Notes under the pieces: generated by a model
What the model was told of the DNA's origin: nothing
What the model saw: the letters and a program-made list of their open reading frames with translations, nothing else
Databases searched by the model: none
Translations under genes and position numbers: made by a program
Shown here: positions 17,504 through 25,915 of the stretch, one piece after another
Numbering within the stretch: position 1 is the first letter of the stretch
Layout: every line of letters starts with the position of its first letter
Assembly (NCBI GenBank): GCA_051747265.1
Contig: JBNJFY010000008.1
Coordinates: 1-64,000, forward strand
Origin: JBNJFY01 sp051747265
GTDB taxonomy: Bacteria; Bacteroidota; Rhodothermia; Balneolales; Balneolaceae
Direction of reading: 5' to 3'
Length of the DNA: 64,000 nucleotides

Positions 17504-18829
17504 TGTACAGACCGGAGACATCCTTTACAGGTGTTCGGAGACATGGTTTACACTGCTAAATCCAAAATTATCGGTATGATCTCATTAAAAAGGAGGTCTG
17601 ATGCCGTGGAAAAAGGAGCAAACAACCATGGAGTTACGAACCGAATTTGTACAGCTTGCCGATCAACCTGGAGCTAATATTAGTCAGTTATGCAAACGCT
17701 TTGGTATCTCTCGACCGACCGGATATAAATGGCTTAGTCGTTACCGTGAACACGGTTTGGACGGCTTGCAGGACCAATCACGTCGTCCTACCCATTTCCC
17801 AAATAAGACTCCGAAGCATATTGAGCAGCTTATTATATCTACGCGCAAGAAATTCCCCGGCTGGGGAGCTCGCAAATTACGCCATTGGCTTTGCAACCAA
17901 ATAACAGAGGGCCATATAGGCTCAGCTAATATTGATGAGTTACCCGCCTTTAGCACCATTACCCGCATTTTGGATCGCAACAACGTACTTGAGGCTCCCA
18001 CTCACAGCAGCAGAGCCAAACCGTGGAAACGCTTTGAACGAGAGGCCCCAAACCAACTATGGCAACTCGATTTTAAAGGAGAGTTTCTACTAAGTAATGG
18101 AGCCAAATGCTTTCCGCTGACGTTGTTGGATGATCACTCCCGATTTAGCCTTGCGCTGGCTGCTTGTCCCAATCAGCAACGGACTACCGTCCAGCAACAG
18201 CTAAAAAGGGTCTTCGATCGGTATGGTCTACCCGAAGAAATTCTGTGCGATAATGGCACGCCATGGGGCGCAGGTATGGGATGGGGGCCAGAAGGGCCTT
18301 ACTATACTAAACTAGCAGCATGGTTAATGAGGTTAGGTGTAACAGTAACTTATGCGCGTCCCGGAAGGCCCCAAACAAAAGGGAAAAATGAGCGCTTTAA
18401 TGGCACACTACAAGCGGAACTGTTGCGATTTCGGCAATTTTCGAATTGGTCCGATGTTCGGCGCGATTTTGCCCAGTGGCGTATGATCTACAATACACAA
18501 CGTCCTCATGAAGCATTAGCCATGGACCCGCCAGCTAAACACTATAAGGCAAGTTGTATTACCTACTCGGACCACTTACCACCAATAAATTACGGCCCCA
18601 GTGACATTGTGCGAAAAGTAAATGCAGAAGGCCGTATCTCTTACCAAAACAAACAATATCGTGTAGGACGCGCCTTTTGCGGTCAGCATGTGGCCTTACG
18701 AGCCATTCCCGAGGAGAACGACAAAAAGAAAGTATACTTTTGCCATCAACACATTCGAACACTAGATTTTAAAAACAAAGTGTAAACTATCTCTCCGAAC
18801 GGGTGTTAACCATCTCCCCGGTCTGTACA
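17504..18829 (+). mobile_element. IS481 family insertion sequence, apparently intact
   Basis: The 1326 bp element has terminal inverted repeats TGTACAGACCGGAGACATCC at the left and the inverse of TGTACAGACCGGGGAGATGG at the right. Five-base direct repeats CTGCG abut both ends, a target duplication. One full-length transposase fills it. It lies between paaZ and the small membrane ORFs, transcribed opposite to paa. The joined target would be a hairpin (CCCTGC-TGCG-CAGGG), so it inserted at a palindrome apex. Confidence 0.93.
17601..18785 (+). CDS. IS481 family transposase
   Basis: A 394-residue DDE transposase. An N-terminal winged/HTH region (about residues 18-60) contains NISQLCKRFGISRPTGYKWL. 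The rve integrase core follows, with the catalytic triad in LWQLDFKG (D~157), LCDNGTPWG (D~217) and KGKNERFNGTL (E~264). The C-terminal part recalls other IS481 proteins. The start has a near-perfect ribosome binding site (AAAGGAGGTCTG before ATG). No frameshift or internal stop is seen, so the element is probably still functional. Confidence 0.95.
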   Translation: MPWKKEQTTMELRTEFVQLADQPGANISQLCKRFGISRPTGYKWLSRYREHGLDGLQDQSRRPTHFPNKTPKHIEQLIISTRKKFPGWGARKLRHWLCNQITEGHIGSANIDELPAFSTITRILDRNNVLEAPTHSSRAKPWKRFEREAPNQLWQLDFKGEFLLSNGAKCFPLTLLDDHSRFSLALAACPNQQRTTVQQQLKRVFDRYGLPEEILCDNGTPWGAGMGWGPEGPYYTKLAAWLMRLGVTVTYARPGRPQTKGKNERFNGTLQAELLRFRQFSNWSDVRRDFAQWRMIYNTQRPHEALAMDPPAKHYKASCITYSDHLPPINYGPSDIVRKVNAEGRISYQNKQYRVGRAFCGQHVALRAIPEENDKKKVYFCHQHIRTLDFKNKV

Positions 18830-19180
18830 CTGCGCAGGGATGGGCTTACCATTCCGTAGTGAATATTTATCTAATATATTGAACAAGGTGTGCTTTCGAA
18901 AAGCCCCTCCATATGAAATTGGAAGGGGTTTGGGGGGCAAGAAATAGCTGAAAGCCGGGATGAGAAGTTGATATCTTCTCGATAAATATTTTTTGATCAA
19001 TGGTATCATAATCTGCCAGCTTTTTTGAACTAGACTCTTGGGATTTGGAAGATTTCTTGATGGAAATGGAGGAAAGAGAAAATCACTGCAACGAAAACTC
19101 TTGTTGATAAATGAAAATGATTCAATAATTTGGCAGAGCATCTTCATCAACAATTCCCATACTATTGCAAAGACAGGGTT
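18830..19180. other. gene-free stretch containing the right half of a split palindrome
   Basis: GGAAGGGGTTTGGGGGG at 18921-18937 is the inverse of CCCCAAACCCCTCC at about 17481-17494 on the far side of the IS. Removing the IS would leave a ~135 bp palindromic repeat. No convincing gene is present on either strand. Confidence 0.6.
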
Positions 19181-19381
19181 ATGAGAATTTTTATAAAAGC
19201 CTTTTTGATCATTTTAATTTCTGTGATTTCAGCAAATTTATTAGTTGAGTTTATTTTCGAACAAGCTATAGTACACTTATTCACAATGAAGTTTTTTGTG
19301 TCATCTATATTAGTAAGTATTGCGGGCTCAGTAATTTGGCTATTGGTCCGGAAAATAAAAAAAGCCTATTTGGACTGGTAG
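19181..19381 (+). CDS. small membrane protein, unknown
   Basis: A 66-residue ORF starting MRIFIKAFLIILISVISANLL. It has two predicted transmembrane helices (about residues 5-24 and 36-55) and a basic C-terminal tail RKIKKAYLDW. I recognise no family. Start set at ATG 19181 rather than 17 codons upstream because the hydrophobic domain begins there with a positively charged N terminus. A second tiny membrane ORF follows after 87 bp on the same strand. Coding status is plausible but rests on composition only. Confidence 0.5.
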   Translation: MRIFIKAFLIILISVISANLLVEFIFEQAIVHLFTMKFFVSSILVSIAGSVIWLLVRKIKKAYLDW

Positions 19382-19468
19382 TATTTTAGATTCCGGATTG
19401 ACTAATATTTACTATAGGTAGTCTTTCAGTATGTTTAGAAAAAAAATATATGGATACTTGCTGGTAAA

Positions 19469-19642
19469 ATGAGAAAAAAATCTACTTTAGTTTTCGCAGT
19501 ATTATGCACCATTGGCTTTGCTATTCAAATAGTGGATGGTTATGAACATTTGTGGCTCTCTATTGCTTTTGGAGTGGGAAGTGTACTGGGATATGCTCAA
19601 TTTTATTGGGTGAATCGAAAAACAGATGATGAAAAAACTTAG
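19469..19642 (+). CDS. small membrane protein, unknown
   Basis: A 57-residue ORF, MRKKSTLVFAVLCTIGFAIQ to a charged C terminus RKTDDEKT. It has two hydrophobic segments (about residues 6-21 and 29-45) separated by a short polar turn. It follows another small membrane ORF on the same strand and could form a pair with it. No family recognised. Typical codon use and a clean membrane-protein pattern argue for a real gene. No strong ribosome binding site is seen. Confidence 0.5.
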   Translation: MRKKSTLVFAVLCTIGFAIQIVDGYEHLWLSIAFGVGSVLGYAQFYWVNRKTDDEKT

Positions 19643-19862
19643 GTAAGGGATGAATGCCCACAATAGGACATATTTTGGGTTTTCTAGTTACGTTAGTGAT
19701 TTCTTAAATCTAACTACAGTTTTTTTAGTTTAAATAACTGGGCTCAAAAAAGCCGCTTTTGGCGAAGCAGGTAGTGCCCGAGGTGGGAGATTCCGGATCA
19801 GCACTGCGCTATACTTCGTTTGTCCGGAATGATAGTTGAGAGTATAGTTTGTGTATGCTTAC

Positions 19863-20465
19863 TTATTTCTTCTTTTCCGATCCCCAGGTCTCATAATCGG
19901 CCCCTTGCTGGATGGGCGGTTGATCTTTGGGTTCCTCTCGTAGCGGTTCGCATTCGTTAAGCGTATCGTGCAATTGCTTAGGTAGCTGCTGATAAAGCTG
20001 GGTGCCTTTGGTTTTCCATTCCAGCATCTCGTCGGAGACGTCCTTGACGATTCGCGCCGGGTTGCCCACCGCGACTTTACGTTCGGGGATGTTCATGCCT
20101 TCCGGCACAAAGGATTGGGCCCCTATGATGGAGTTGGCGCCCACTTCCACATTATCCATAACCACCGCGTTCATCCCGATCAGACAGTTTTCACCCAGAT
20201 GGGCGCCGTGTATGATAGCTCCGTGTCCTACGTGAGCACTTACTTCAAGCACGACGGTCACCCCGGGAAACATGTGGATGGTACAATTCTCCTGCACATT
20301 ACAGCCATCCTTGATAATAATCTTGCCCCAATCCCCCCGAATAGCCGCCCCCGGCGCGATGTAGACATCCTTGCCGATCACCACATTGCCGGTCACCGCG
20401 GCTTGGGGATGGACGAAGGCGGTTTTGTGGATGACGGGCCGGTAACCGTTGAATTCGTAAATCAT
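19863..20465 (-). CDS. paaY: PaaY, phenylacetic acid degradation protein (gamma carbonic anhydrase-like hexapeptide protein)
   Basis: A 200-residue left-handed beta-helix protein with hexapeptide repeats such as AAVTGNVVIGKDVYIAPGA. Histidines in CTIHMFPG and AHVGHGAIIHGAHLG are positioned as in the zinc site of gamma carbonic anhydrases. The C-terminal WKTKGTQLYQQL and EPLREE match PaaY specifically rather than general acetyltransferases. PaaY is a thioesterase that relieves CoA inhibition during phenylacetate breakdown. It lies directly downstream of paaJ, from which it is now separated by the S23 element; the element's inverted repeat begins 3 bp upstream of the ATG. Confidence 0.9.
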   Translation of the reverse strand: MIYEFNGYRPVIHKTAFVHPQAAVTGNVVIGKDVYIAPGAAIRGDWGKIIIKDGCNVQENCTIHMFPGVTVVLEVSAHVGHGAIIHGAHLGENCLIGMNAVVMDNVEVGANSIIGAQSFVPEGMNIPERKVAVGNPARIVKDVSDEMLEWKTKGTQLYQQLPKQLHDTLNECEPLREEPKDQPPIQQGADYETWGSEKKK

Positions 20466-20467
20466 TT

Positions 20468-20960
20468 GGGTGTTGGTTATTAGTTATTGGTTATTGGGGG
20501 CTTGGTAATAGATGTCTGACTCACTGACCTTTTGTTGAGCTTTTGCTTTTCGAAGGTATTTGATATAGCCATTCAACTGTTTGACACAATGTTGAATTTC
20601 GGACTTTAGGGTTTTCAGAGTATCCAACTCTATGTATTGCTCATCATACGCACAGATTAGATGATCCAAAACCTCGTACAAAGATCCACGTGCTTGGCGG
20701 CAATACTGGATATTTTCTTGGTGATGGAAACGTCCATAACCTTCTGCAATATTTGCAGTTACGGATCGAGTTGCTCGATGTAATTGATCCACTAGTTTAT
20801 ACTTTTCATACGAGGGAAAGGATTTAAGCAGTCCGGACACTCGAATTCGTAGTTGACGTGCTTCCCGCCAAACCCTCAAATCCTCAAATGTTCGAACCGA
20901 TCTACTCTCATCCGCCATATCTACTAGTCCCTAATAACTAATAACCCATAACCAACACCC
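20468..20960. mobile_element. S23-gene element with 32 bp terminal inverted repeats
   Basis: The left arm at 20468-20499 (GGGTGTTGGTTATTAGTTAT onward) and right arm at 20929-20960 are inverted copies with a few mismatches. They enclose one four-helix-bundle (S23) gene. The element fills the gap between the paaJ stop codon and the paaY start, 493 bp in all. In the paa transcript the arms would pair into a long stem, like intervening sequences of 23S rRNA that carry the same protein family. Mobility is inferred. Confidence 0.7.
20484..20918 (-). CDS. four helix bundle protein, S23 / 23S rRNA-intervening-sequence protein family
   Basis: A 144-residue protein with the family signature FEDLRVWREARQL, then LVDQLHRATRSVTANIAEGYGR, then a third helix YCRQARGSLYEVLDHLICA and a fourth ending NGYIKYLRK. 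The family forms pentameric four-helix bundles with a positively charged surface and is related to the Avd accessory protein of diversity-generating retroelements. Function is otherwise unknown. Its last codons and stop lie inside the left terminal inverted repeat. It interrupts the spacer between paaJ and paaY and has no evident role in phenylacetate metabolism. No reverse transcriptase or variable repeat is nearby. Confidence 0.9.
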   Translation of the reverse strand: MADESRSVRTFEDLRVWREARQLRIRVSGLLKSFPSYEKYKLVDQLHRATRSVTANIAEGYGRFHHQENIQYCRQARGSLYEVLDHLICAYDEQYIELDTLKTLKSEIQHCVKQLNGYIKYLRKAKAQQKVSESDIYYQAPNNQ

Positions 20961-22171
20961 TAACATTTTTCCAAAATAACGGCCATTCCCTGACCCACTC
21001 CCACACACAACGTACACAGTGCATACCGTTCATTTCGCTCATGCAACTCGATAGCGGCAGTTTGGAGGAGGCGGGCGCCGGACATGCCGAGGGGGTGACC
21101 GAGGGCGATGGCGCCGCCGTTGGGGTTAATGCGTTCGTCATCGTCATCAAGGCCAAGCTCACGGACTACCGCAAGACTCTGAGCAGCAAAAGCTTCGTTC
21201 AGTTCAATCACGCCCATGTCGTCGAGATTGAGACCGGAGCGAGTAAGTACTTTCTTAGTTGCTCCTACCGGGCCCATACCCATAATACGAGGCTCCACAC
21301 CTACCACCGCAGAGGAGACGATACGGACCATCGGCTCCAGGTTGTGTTGTTTGAGGCCCTCATCAGAGGCCACCAGCATGGCACAGGCACCGTCATTTAA
21401 TCCCGACGCGTTACCCGCGGTTACCGTGCCGGATCCATCGGATTTAAACACCGCGCGCAGCTTGGAAAGCACTTCCACAGTGGTATCCGGACGTACAAAT
21501 TCATCGGTATCGAAAATGAGGGGGGGCTGCTTGCGTCGCGGGACTTCCACGGGCACAATTTCCTTGGACATACGTCCCGATTCAATAGCTTTGCCCGCTT
21601 TCTGTTGGGACCAAGCGGCGAATTTGTCTTGGTCCTCACGGTTCACGCCAAACTGATCCACGATGTTTTCCGCGGTCTTCCCCATGCTTTCGCTACCGTA
21701 TTCGGCATCCAGCTTGGGATTCACAAATCGCCAGCCGAAGGTGGTGTTATACATTTGTTGTCCACCACCATAAGCCGATTCCGCTTTGGAAATTACAACA
21801 GGGCCGCGGGTCATGTGCTCCATACCCCCAGTGATAAACAGATCGCCTTCCTCCGCCTTGATGGCGTGATAGGCTTTCACCGCTGAGCTCATTCCCGAGG
21901 CACACAAACGGTTGACGGTTTCGCCAGGTACTGAAGTGGGAAGTCCCGCTAGCAGCAGAGCCATTCGGGCCACATTGCGATTATCCTCACCGGCTTGGTT
22001 GGCACAGCCCATAATCACATCTTCCACAGCGGCCGGATCCAGATCCGGATTACGATTCAACAATTCTTTGATGGGTAAGGCGGTCAGATCATCGGCGCGG
22101 ACCTTGGAAAGACTGCCTTTTAGTTTTCCGATGGGGGTTCGAATAGCATCAACAATGTATGCTTCACTCAT
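20960..22171 (-). CDS. paaJ: 3-oxoadipyl-CoA / 3-oxo-5,6-dehydrosuberyl-CoA thiolase
   Basis: A 403-residue thiolase. The N terminus AYIVDAIRTPIGKLKGSLSKVRADDL and the segment MGCANQAGEDNRNVARMALLLAGLP are diagnostic of the PaaJ/PcaF branch. The nucleophilic Cys is in NRLCASGM (about residue 89), His in NGGAIALGHPLG and the second Cys in CTLCVGVGQG. It performs two thiolytic cleavages in phenylacetate breakdown, releasing acetyl-CoA and finally succinyl-CoA. It is in line with paaI, paaH and paaG upstream. Its stop codon abuts the S23 element. Confidence 0.95.
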   Translation of the reverse strand: MSEAYIVDAIRTPIGKLKGSLSKVRADDLTALPIKELLNRNPDLDPAAVEDVIMGCANQAGEDNRNVARMALLLAGLPTSVPGETVNRLCASGMSSAVKAYHAIKAEEGDLFITGGMEHMTRGPVVISKAESAYGGGQQMYNTTFGWRFVNPKLDAEYGSESMGKTAENIVDQFGVNREDQDKFAAWSQQKAGKAIESGRMSKEIVPVEVPRRKQPPLIFDTDEFVRPDTTVEVLSKLRAVFKSDGSGTVTAGNASGLNDGACAMLVASDEGLKQHNLEPMVRIVSSAVVGVEPRIMGMGPVGATKKVLTRSGLNLDDMGVIELNEAFAAQSLAVVRELGLDDDDERINPNGGAIALGHPLGMSGARLLQTAAIELHERNERYALCTLCVGVGQGMAVILEKC

Positions 22172-22219
22172 GGGATTTAGTTGGTTTTAAGTTTTGTTTG
22201 TAAATACTTACTTGAAATT

Positions 22220-22657
22220 CTATTGTTCGTCCAAGCGCTCTTTGACCAGTTCCTCAAAGGTCTGGCTAGAACGATATACCGTGCCACGGAATAGCGCTAC
22301 GGTGTCGCCATCCTGATTGGTTAGGTCGATATCATAGGTGCCGGTCTTATAAGTAAGCGATCGCTCAATGGCATGGGCAGTCACCACATCACCTTCATGG
22401 ACCTTCTTGGAAAACGTTATTTGGTTGTCCAAAGCATAAGCCACACGACCTTGTGAGCCTGAGGCGAAGGCCAGGGCGGAGTCGGCAATGCTGAATAGCA
22501 CGCCGCCGTGGGTCACTCGAAAACCATTGAGCATCTCCGGCTTAATGGTCGCTTGCACTTTGACGTCACCCGCTTTCACGGAGATCAGTTCCAGGCCCAT
22601 CCATTGACTGAAGGGATCATGGGTGATCATCAGATTTACTATTTCTTCAGGTGACAT
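22220..22657 (-). CDS. paaI: PaaI, hydroxyphenylacetyl-CoA thioesterase
   Basis: A 145-residue single-hotdog thioesterase. The PaaI signature GFRVTHGGVLFSIADSALAFASG contains the His-Gly-Gly and the catalytic Asp. GRVAYALDNQITFSKKV matches the substrate loop of PaaI. PaaI rescues CoA by hydrolysing dead-end ring-hydroxylated phenylacetyl-CoA products. It lies between paaH and paaJ with short spacers, so it is part of one operon. Confidence 0.93.
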   Translation of the reverse strand: MSPEEIVNLMITHDPFSQWMGLELISVKAGDVKVQATIKPEMLNGFRVTHGGVLFSIADSALAFASGSQGRVAYALDNQITFSKKVHEGDVVTAHAIERSLTYKTGTYDIDLTNQDGDTVALFRGTVYRSSQTFEELVKERLDEQ

Positions 22658-22674
22658 CAGTATCTACTTACTTA

Positions 22675-23853
22675 TTAGTTGTTGTAAAAGGTCTCTCCGT
22701 TACGCACCATGCGTTTGAGCAGCGGATTGGGACGATATCGATCCTCGCCATACTCCTCTTGCAAGGCTTCCAGACGTTCGAGCACATTTTTGAGTCCCAA
22801 TTCATCCGCCCATTTGAGCAACCCTTTCGGATAGTTTACACCCTTGGTCATGGCCAAGTCAATATCTTCTTTGGAGGCTACATTCATGAATACCGCGTCA
22901 ATGGCTTCATTGATCAACATGACCAGTGTACGCATCAGAATCTGTTCCCCAAGTTCCTTGTCTTGCGTCGGCTCAGGGTTGTTGGCGTCTTCGCCGTAGT
23001 CGTAGAATCCGCGACCGGTTTTGCGACCCAGAAAGCCGGCTTCGTATAACCGCTTTTGCGTAAAAGACGGCTTGAAGCGTGGATCATAGAAAAAGGCTTC
23101 AAAAACCGTTTCGGTGACCTTATAGTTAATGTCTTGCCCGATAAAATCGGTGAGCTCAAACGGCCCCATGCGGAATCCGCCTAACTCTTTCATCGCCCAA
23201 TCAATGGTTGGTACGTCGGCCACGCCTTCTTCATACATGCGAATGCACTCGCTGTAGAACGGGCGGGCAACTCGGTTCACAATGAAACCGGGAGTATCTT
23301 TGGCTAGAACCGTGGTTTTGCCCCAGTTATCAATCAAGGTTTGGGCTGATTCCGTTATCGCATCATTTGTGGCCACTCCGGGTACGATCTCCACGAGCGG
23401 CATCAGGGGTGCCGGGTTGAAGAAGTGGATCCCGAGAAAACGACCCGGTTTATCCAACGCTGCAGAAATTGAAGCGATGGAAAGGGAAGAGGTGTTGGTG
23501 GCCAGGATACAGTCTTTGGGAACAATCGCTTCCAGTCGTTTAAAGATATCCTGCTTGACCTCCAGTTTTTCCACTACCGCTTCAATGACCAGTCCACACT
23601 CCTTAAATTTCTTGGTACTCTCCACAAAGTGAATGCGATCCAGAATGCCATCCACCTCGTCTTGGGTCATGCGTTCTTTCTCCACCTGACGATTCAGTAT
23701 GTTGGTCAGGAAGTTTTCGGCATCAGCCAGTTGCTCGGTATAGGCATCGTAGAGATAAACCGTATGTCCAAAAGTGGCGGCGACTTGGGCAATCCCTCGC
23801 CCCATGGTTCCCGCTCCAACCACACCTACGGCATGTTCATCGGTTAATTTCAT
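22675..23853 (-). CDS. paaH: PaaH, 3-hydroxyadipyl-CoA dehydrogenase
   Basis: A 392-residue 3-hydroxyacyl-CoA dehydrogenase. The NAD fold has GVVGAGTMGRGIAQVAA at residues 9-25, then NTSSLSIASI and LGIHFFNPAPLMPLVEIV with the catalytic His. The first C-terminal domain begins DTPGFIVNRVARPFYSE, and a second, partly duplicated C-terminal domain follows, giving the extra ~100 residues over FabH-sized HADs. It oxidises (S)-3-hydroxyadipyl-CoA in the lower pathway. Spacing of 17 bp to paaI and 26 bp from paaG indicates co-transcription. Confidence 0.94.
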   Translation of the reverse strand: MKLTDEHAVGVVGAGTMGRGIAQVAATFGHTVYLYDAYTEQLADAENFLTNILNRQVEKERMTQDEVDGILDRIHFVESTKKFKECGLVIEAVVEKLEVKQDIFKRLEAIVPKDCILATNTSSLSIASISAALDKPGRFLGIHFFNPAPLMPLVEIVPGVATNDAITESAQTLIDNWGKTTVLAKDTPGFIVNRVARPFYSECIRMYEEGVADVPTIDWAMKELGGFRMGPFELTDFIGQDINYKVTETVFEAFFYDPRFKPSFTQKRLYEAGFLGRKTGRGFYDYGEDANNPEPTQDKELGEQILMRTLVMLINEAIDAVFMNVASKEDIDLAMTKGVNYPKGLLKWADELGLKNVLERLEALQEEYGEDRYRPNPLLKRMVRNGETFYNN

Positions 23854-23879
23854 GCGATAAATAGATATTTAGTAATTAC

Positions 23880-24668
23880 TTAGTTACCAGTGAAATTCGG
23901 CTTTCGTTTGTTGATAAAGGCATCTACGCCTTCCTTGTAGTCATGCGTCTTACCCGCTTTGGTTTGAAAATCCGATTCCAATTGCAGCTGCTCATCCAAC
24001 CCATTGTTCAAGGAAGCTTGCAATAATTTCTTGGTGTACGCCAAGCCTTTGGTGGGCATACCAGCTAAGCGCTTGGCTATACTGGTGACTTGATCCATTA
24101 GCTGGTCATGAGCAACTACCTGATAGATTAAACCAAGATCAGCTGCTTTTTGGGCAGATATTTTTTCACCCATCATGGTCAACGCGGCGGCCTTTTGAGG
24201 TCCCACCAACCGGGGAAGTAAGTACGTACCTCCGGTGTCGGGGATCAAGCCGATATGCGCAAAAGATTGAATAAAGGAAGCCTGATCGGAGGCAAAGGTA
24301 ATATCACATGCAAAGGCCAGATTAGCACCGGCACCAGCGGCGGTACCATTTACCGCGCAGAGAACCGGTTTCTCCAAAGACCGAATACGTTTGACGATAG
24401 GATTGTAGGATTCATCAACCGTGTCCCCAAGTACATAATCCTCATCTTTTTCCAGTTCCAGTACTTCGGGTAGATCCTGACCGGCACAAAACGCCCGCCC
24501 TTGGGCAGTTAATAGTACAGCTCGAATCTCATCGGAGGATGCTTCACCCAGCGCGACTTGCAGCTCGTTAGCCATTTCGGCAGTTAAGCTGTTTAGTTTG
24601 TCGGGTCGATTGAGAGTAATGGTCAATACCTGATCAGATCGATCAGTGGTAATATATTTATACGACAT
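23880..24668 (-). CDS. paaG: PaaG, 1,2-epoxyphenylacetyl-CoA isomerase
   Basis: A 262-residue crotonase-fold enzyme. GRAFCAGQDLPEV, then DESYNPIVKRIRSLEKPVLCAVNG, then AAGAGANLAFACDI and IQSFAHIGLIPDTGGTYLLPRLVG reproduce the PaaG pattern, including the Asp in PDTGG. PaaG isomerises the ring epoxide to oxepin-CoA and also shifts double bonds in the lower pathway. It is the first of the compact paaGHIJ block; a 119 bp gap separates it from the carbonic anhydrase gene upstream. Confidence 0.94.
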   Translation of the reverse strand: MSYKYITTDRSDQVLTITLNRPDKLNSLTAEMANELQVALGEASSDEIRAVLLTAQGRAFCAGQDLPEVLELEKDEDYVLGDTVDESYNPIVKRIRSLEKPVLCAVNGTAAGAGANLAFACDITFASDQASFIQSFAHIGLIPDTGGTYLLPRLVGPQKAAALTMMGEKISAQKAADLGLIYQVVAHDQLMDQVTSIAKRLAGMPTKGLAYTKKLLQASLNNGLDEQLQLESDFQTKAGKTHDYKEGVDAFINKRKPNFTGN

Positions 24669-24787
24669 GGCAATAGGACACTCTAACTATGGATAATATG
24701 CGTAAAAGTAATGCGGGGATAAGGTGGATAAAATGAATATTAAACAAAAGTTTGTAAGTACTCATTTTATCCTAGAATGTATCTGTT

Positions 24788-25435
24788 TTAACCCTGCAGG
24801 CACCGTTCACGAGCTGCCCGAATGGTATCCGCTGCTTCCTGAGCACTACTGACGTGACAATCAAGATTTTTGATTTTACCATCCGACAATTTGTAGGCCA
24901 ACCCATGGATGTTCAAATCTTGACCAGATGCCCATGCTTTTTGGACTACCGGTAGAGAAGCCAGTTGTTCAACTTGTTTCAGTACATTCAACTCTACCAG
25001 TTTAGCCCATCGGGCATCCTCGTCTAAAGCATCCAGGATTTCCTGGTACTGCATGTAAAGCTGACGGATAGGTTGAATCCACTGGGCAGTCAACCCATCT
25101 TGGAGGTTGTCTAAAGCCGCTTTAACGCCTCCACAGCCGTAGTGACCACTTACTAAAATATGAGGTACCTGCAACGCATTTACTGCGTATTCAATAACAG
25201 ATTGGGCATTGAGGTCATCAGTGATAACCTGGTTAGCCACATTTCGATGGACAAAAACATCCCCGGGATTCAGATTTAAAGACTGATTTACCGGTACGCG
25301 ACTATCTGAGCAGCCAATCCACAGGTAATCCGGGCTTTGACCCTTTACTTGCTCAGAAAAAAAATCAGGATGTTCTTGGGCAAATTGATCGGCCCATTCT
25401 GAATTCTGCTTTAAAAGATTATCAAGCTTACTCAT
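24788..25435 (-). CDS. can: beta-class carbonic anhydrase
   Basis: A 215-residue beta carbonic anhydrase interconverting CO2 and bicarbonate. Zinc ligands and the Asp-Arg dyad are seen in WIGCSDSRVPVNQ, and the second His-Cys pair in VSGHYGCGGVKAAL. Length and the EYAVNALQVPHILVSGH segment match bacterial Can/CynT-like enzymes. It sits inside the paa cluster in the same direction, 32 bp after a VOC protein. Its metabolic link to phenylacetate is unclear; CO2 supply for acetyl-CoA or propionyl-CoA carboxylation is a guess. Confidence 0.94.
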   Translation of the reverse strand: MSKLDNLLKQNSEWADQFAQEHPDFFSEQVKGQSPDYLWIGCSDSRVPVNQSLNLNPGDVFVHRNVANQVITDDLNAQSVIEYAVNALQVPHILVSGHYGCGGVKAALDNLQDGLTAQWIQPIRQLYMQYQEILDALDEDARWAKLVELNVLKQVEQLASLPVVQKAWASGQDLNIHGLAYKLSDGKIKNLDCHVSSAQEAADTIRAARERCLQG

Positions 25436-25467
25436 AGCCTACAATTATCTAATATTTAGTTTTATGA

Positions 25468-25875
25468 TTATAGCTGCTCATCAACAGGCTCCCATAGTTC
25501 AACCCGGCGACCATCTCCATCTTGAATATGAACAAACTTGCCATAGTCATAGGTGGCGATCTCATCCAGAATGGGAACACCCTGTTTGGCCAATTCATCA
25601 ACCAGTGCTTCAATGTTGCGCACGCGATAGTTGATCATAAAATCTTGATCGGATTTCCCCAAGTATTCTGTGGTATGGGGAAAAGGACTCCACTGCAGAT
25701 GCCCGATTTGATCCGGTTCACCTAAGGGGTGAAATTTAAACAAACTGCCATAGTCGTCTATTTCCAATCCAAGGTGTTGATGATACCACCGCTTGGTTTC
25801 ATCCGGATCTTTGGTTTTGAAAAAGATCCCCCCAATGCCAGTTACAGCAGGTCTAGGAGTGTTGTTGTCTTCCAT
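25468..25875 (-). CDS. VOC family protein (glyoxalase/dioxygenase superfamily)
   Basis: A 135-residue single vicinal-oxygen-chelate protein with two beta-alpha-beta-beta-beta halves. GIGGIFFKTKDPDETKRWYHQHLGLEID opens the first half, and FMINYRVRNIEALVDELAKQG and VHIQDGDGRRVELWEP form the second. The Glu in VELWEP is a likely metal ligand. Such proteins include glyoxalases and antibiotic-binding proteins, so the substrate is unknown. It is co-directional with the paa genes between the SUI1 and carbonic anhydrase genes. Confidence 0.82.
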   Translation of the reverse strand: MEDNNTPRPAVTGIGGIFFKTKDPDETKRWYHQHLGLEIDDYGSLFKFHPLGEPDQIGHLQWSPFPHTTEYLGKSDQDFMINYRVRNIEALVDELAKQGVPILDEIATYDYGKFVHIQDGDGRRVELWEPVDEQL

Positions 25876-25915
25876 GGCAAGTACTTACTTCTGCTGCATT
25901 AAGGATTTACAAGCA

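Noticed and set aside
17395..17544. N-terminal extension of paaZ by 50 codons
   Set aside because: The extension has no similarity to PaaZ, crosses the IS boundary region, and the natural family start is at 17394.
20484..20918. Diversity-generating retroelement accessory gene (Avd)
   Set aside because: The protein is related in fold, but there is no reverse transcriptase, template repeat or variable repeat nearby.
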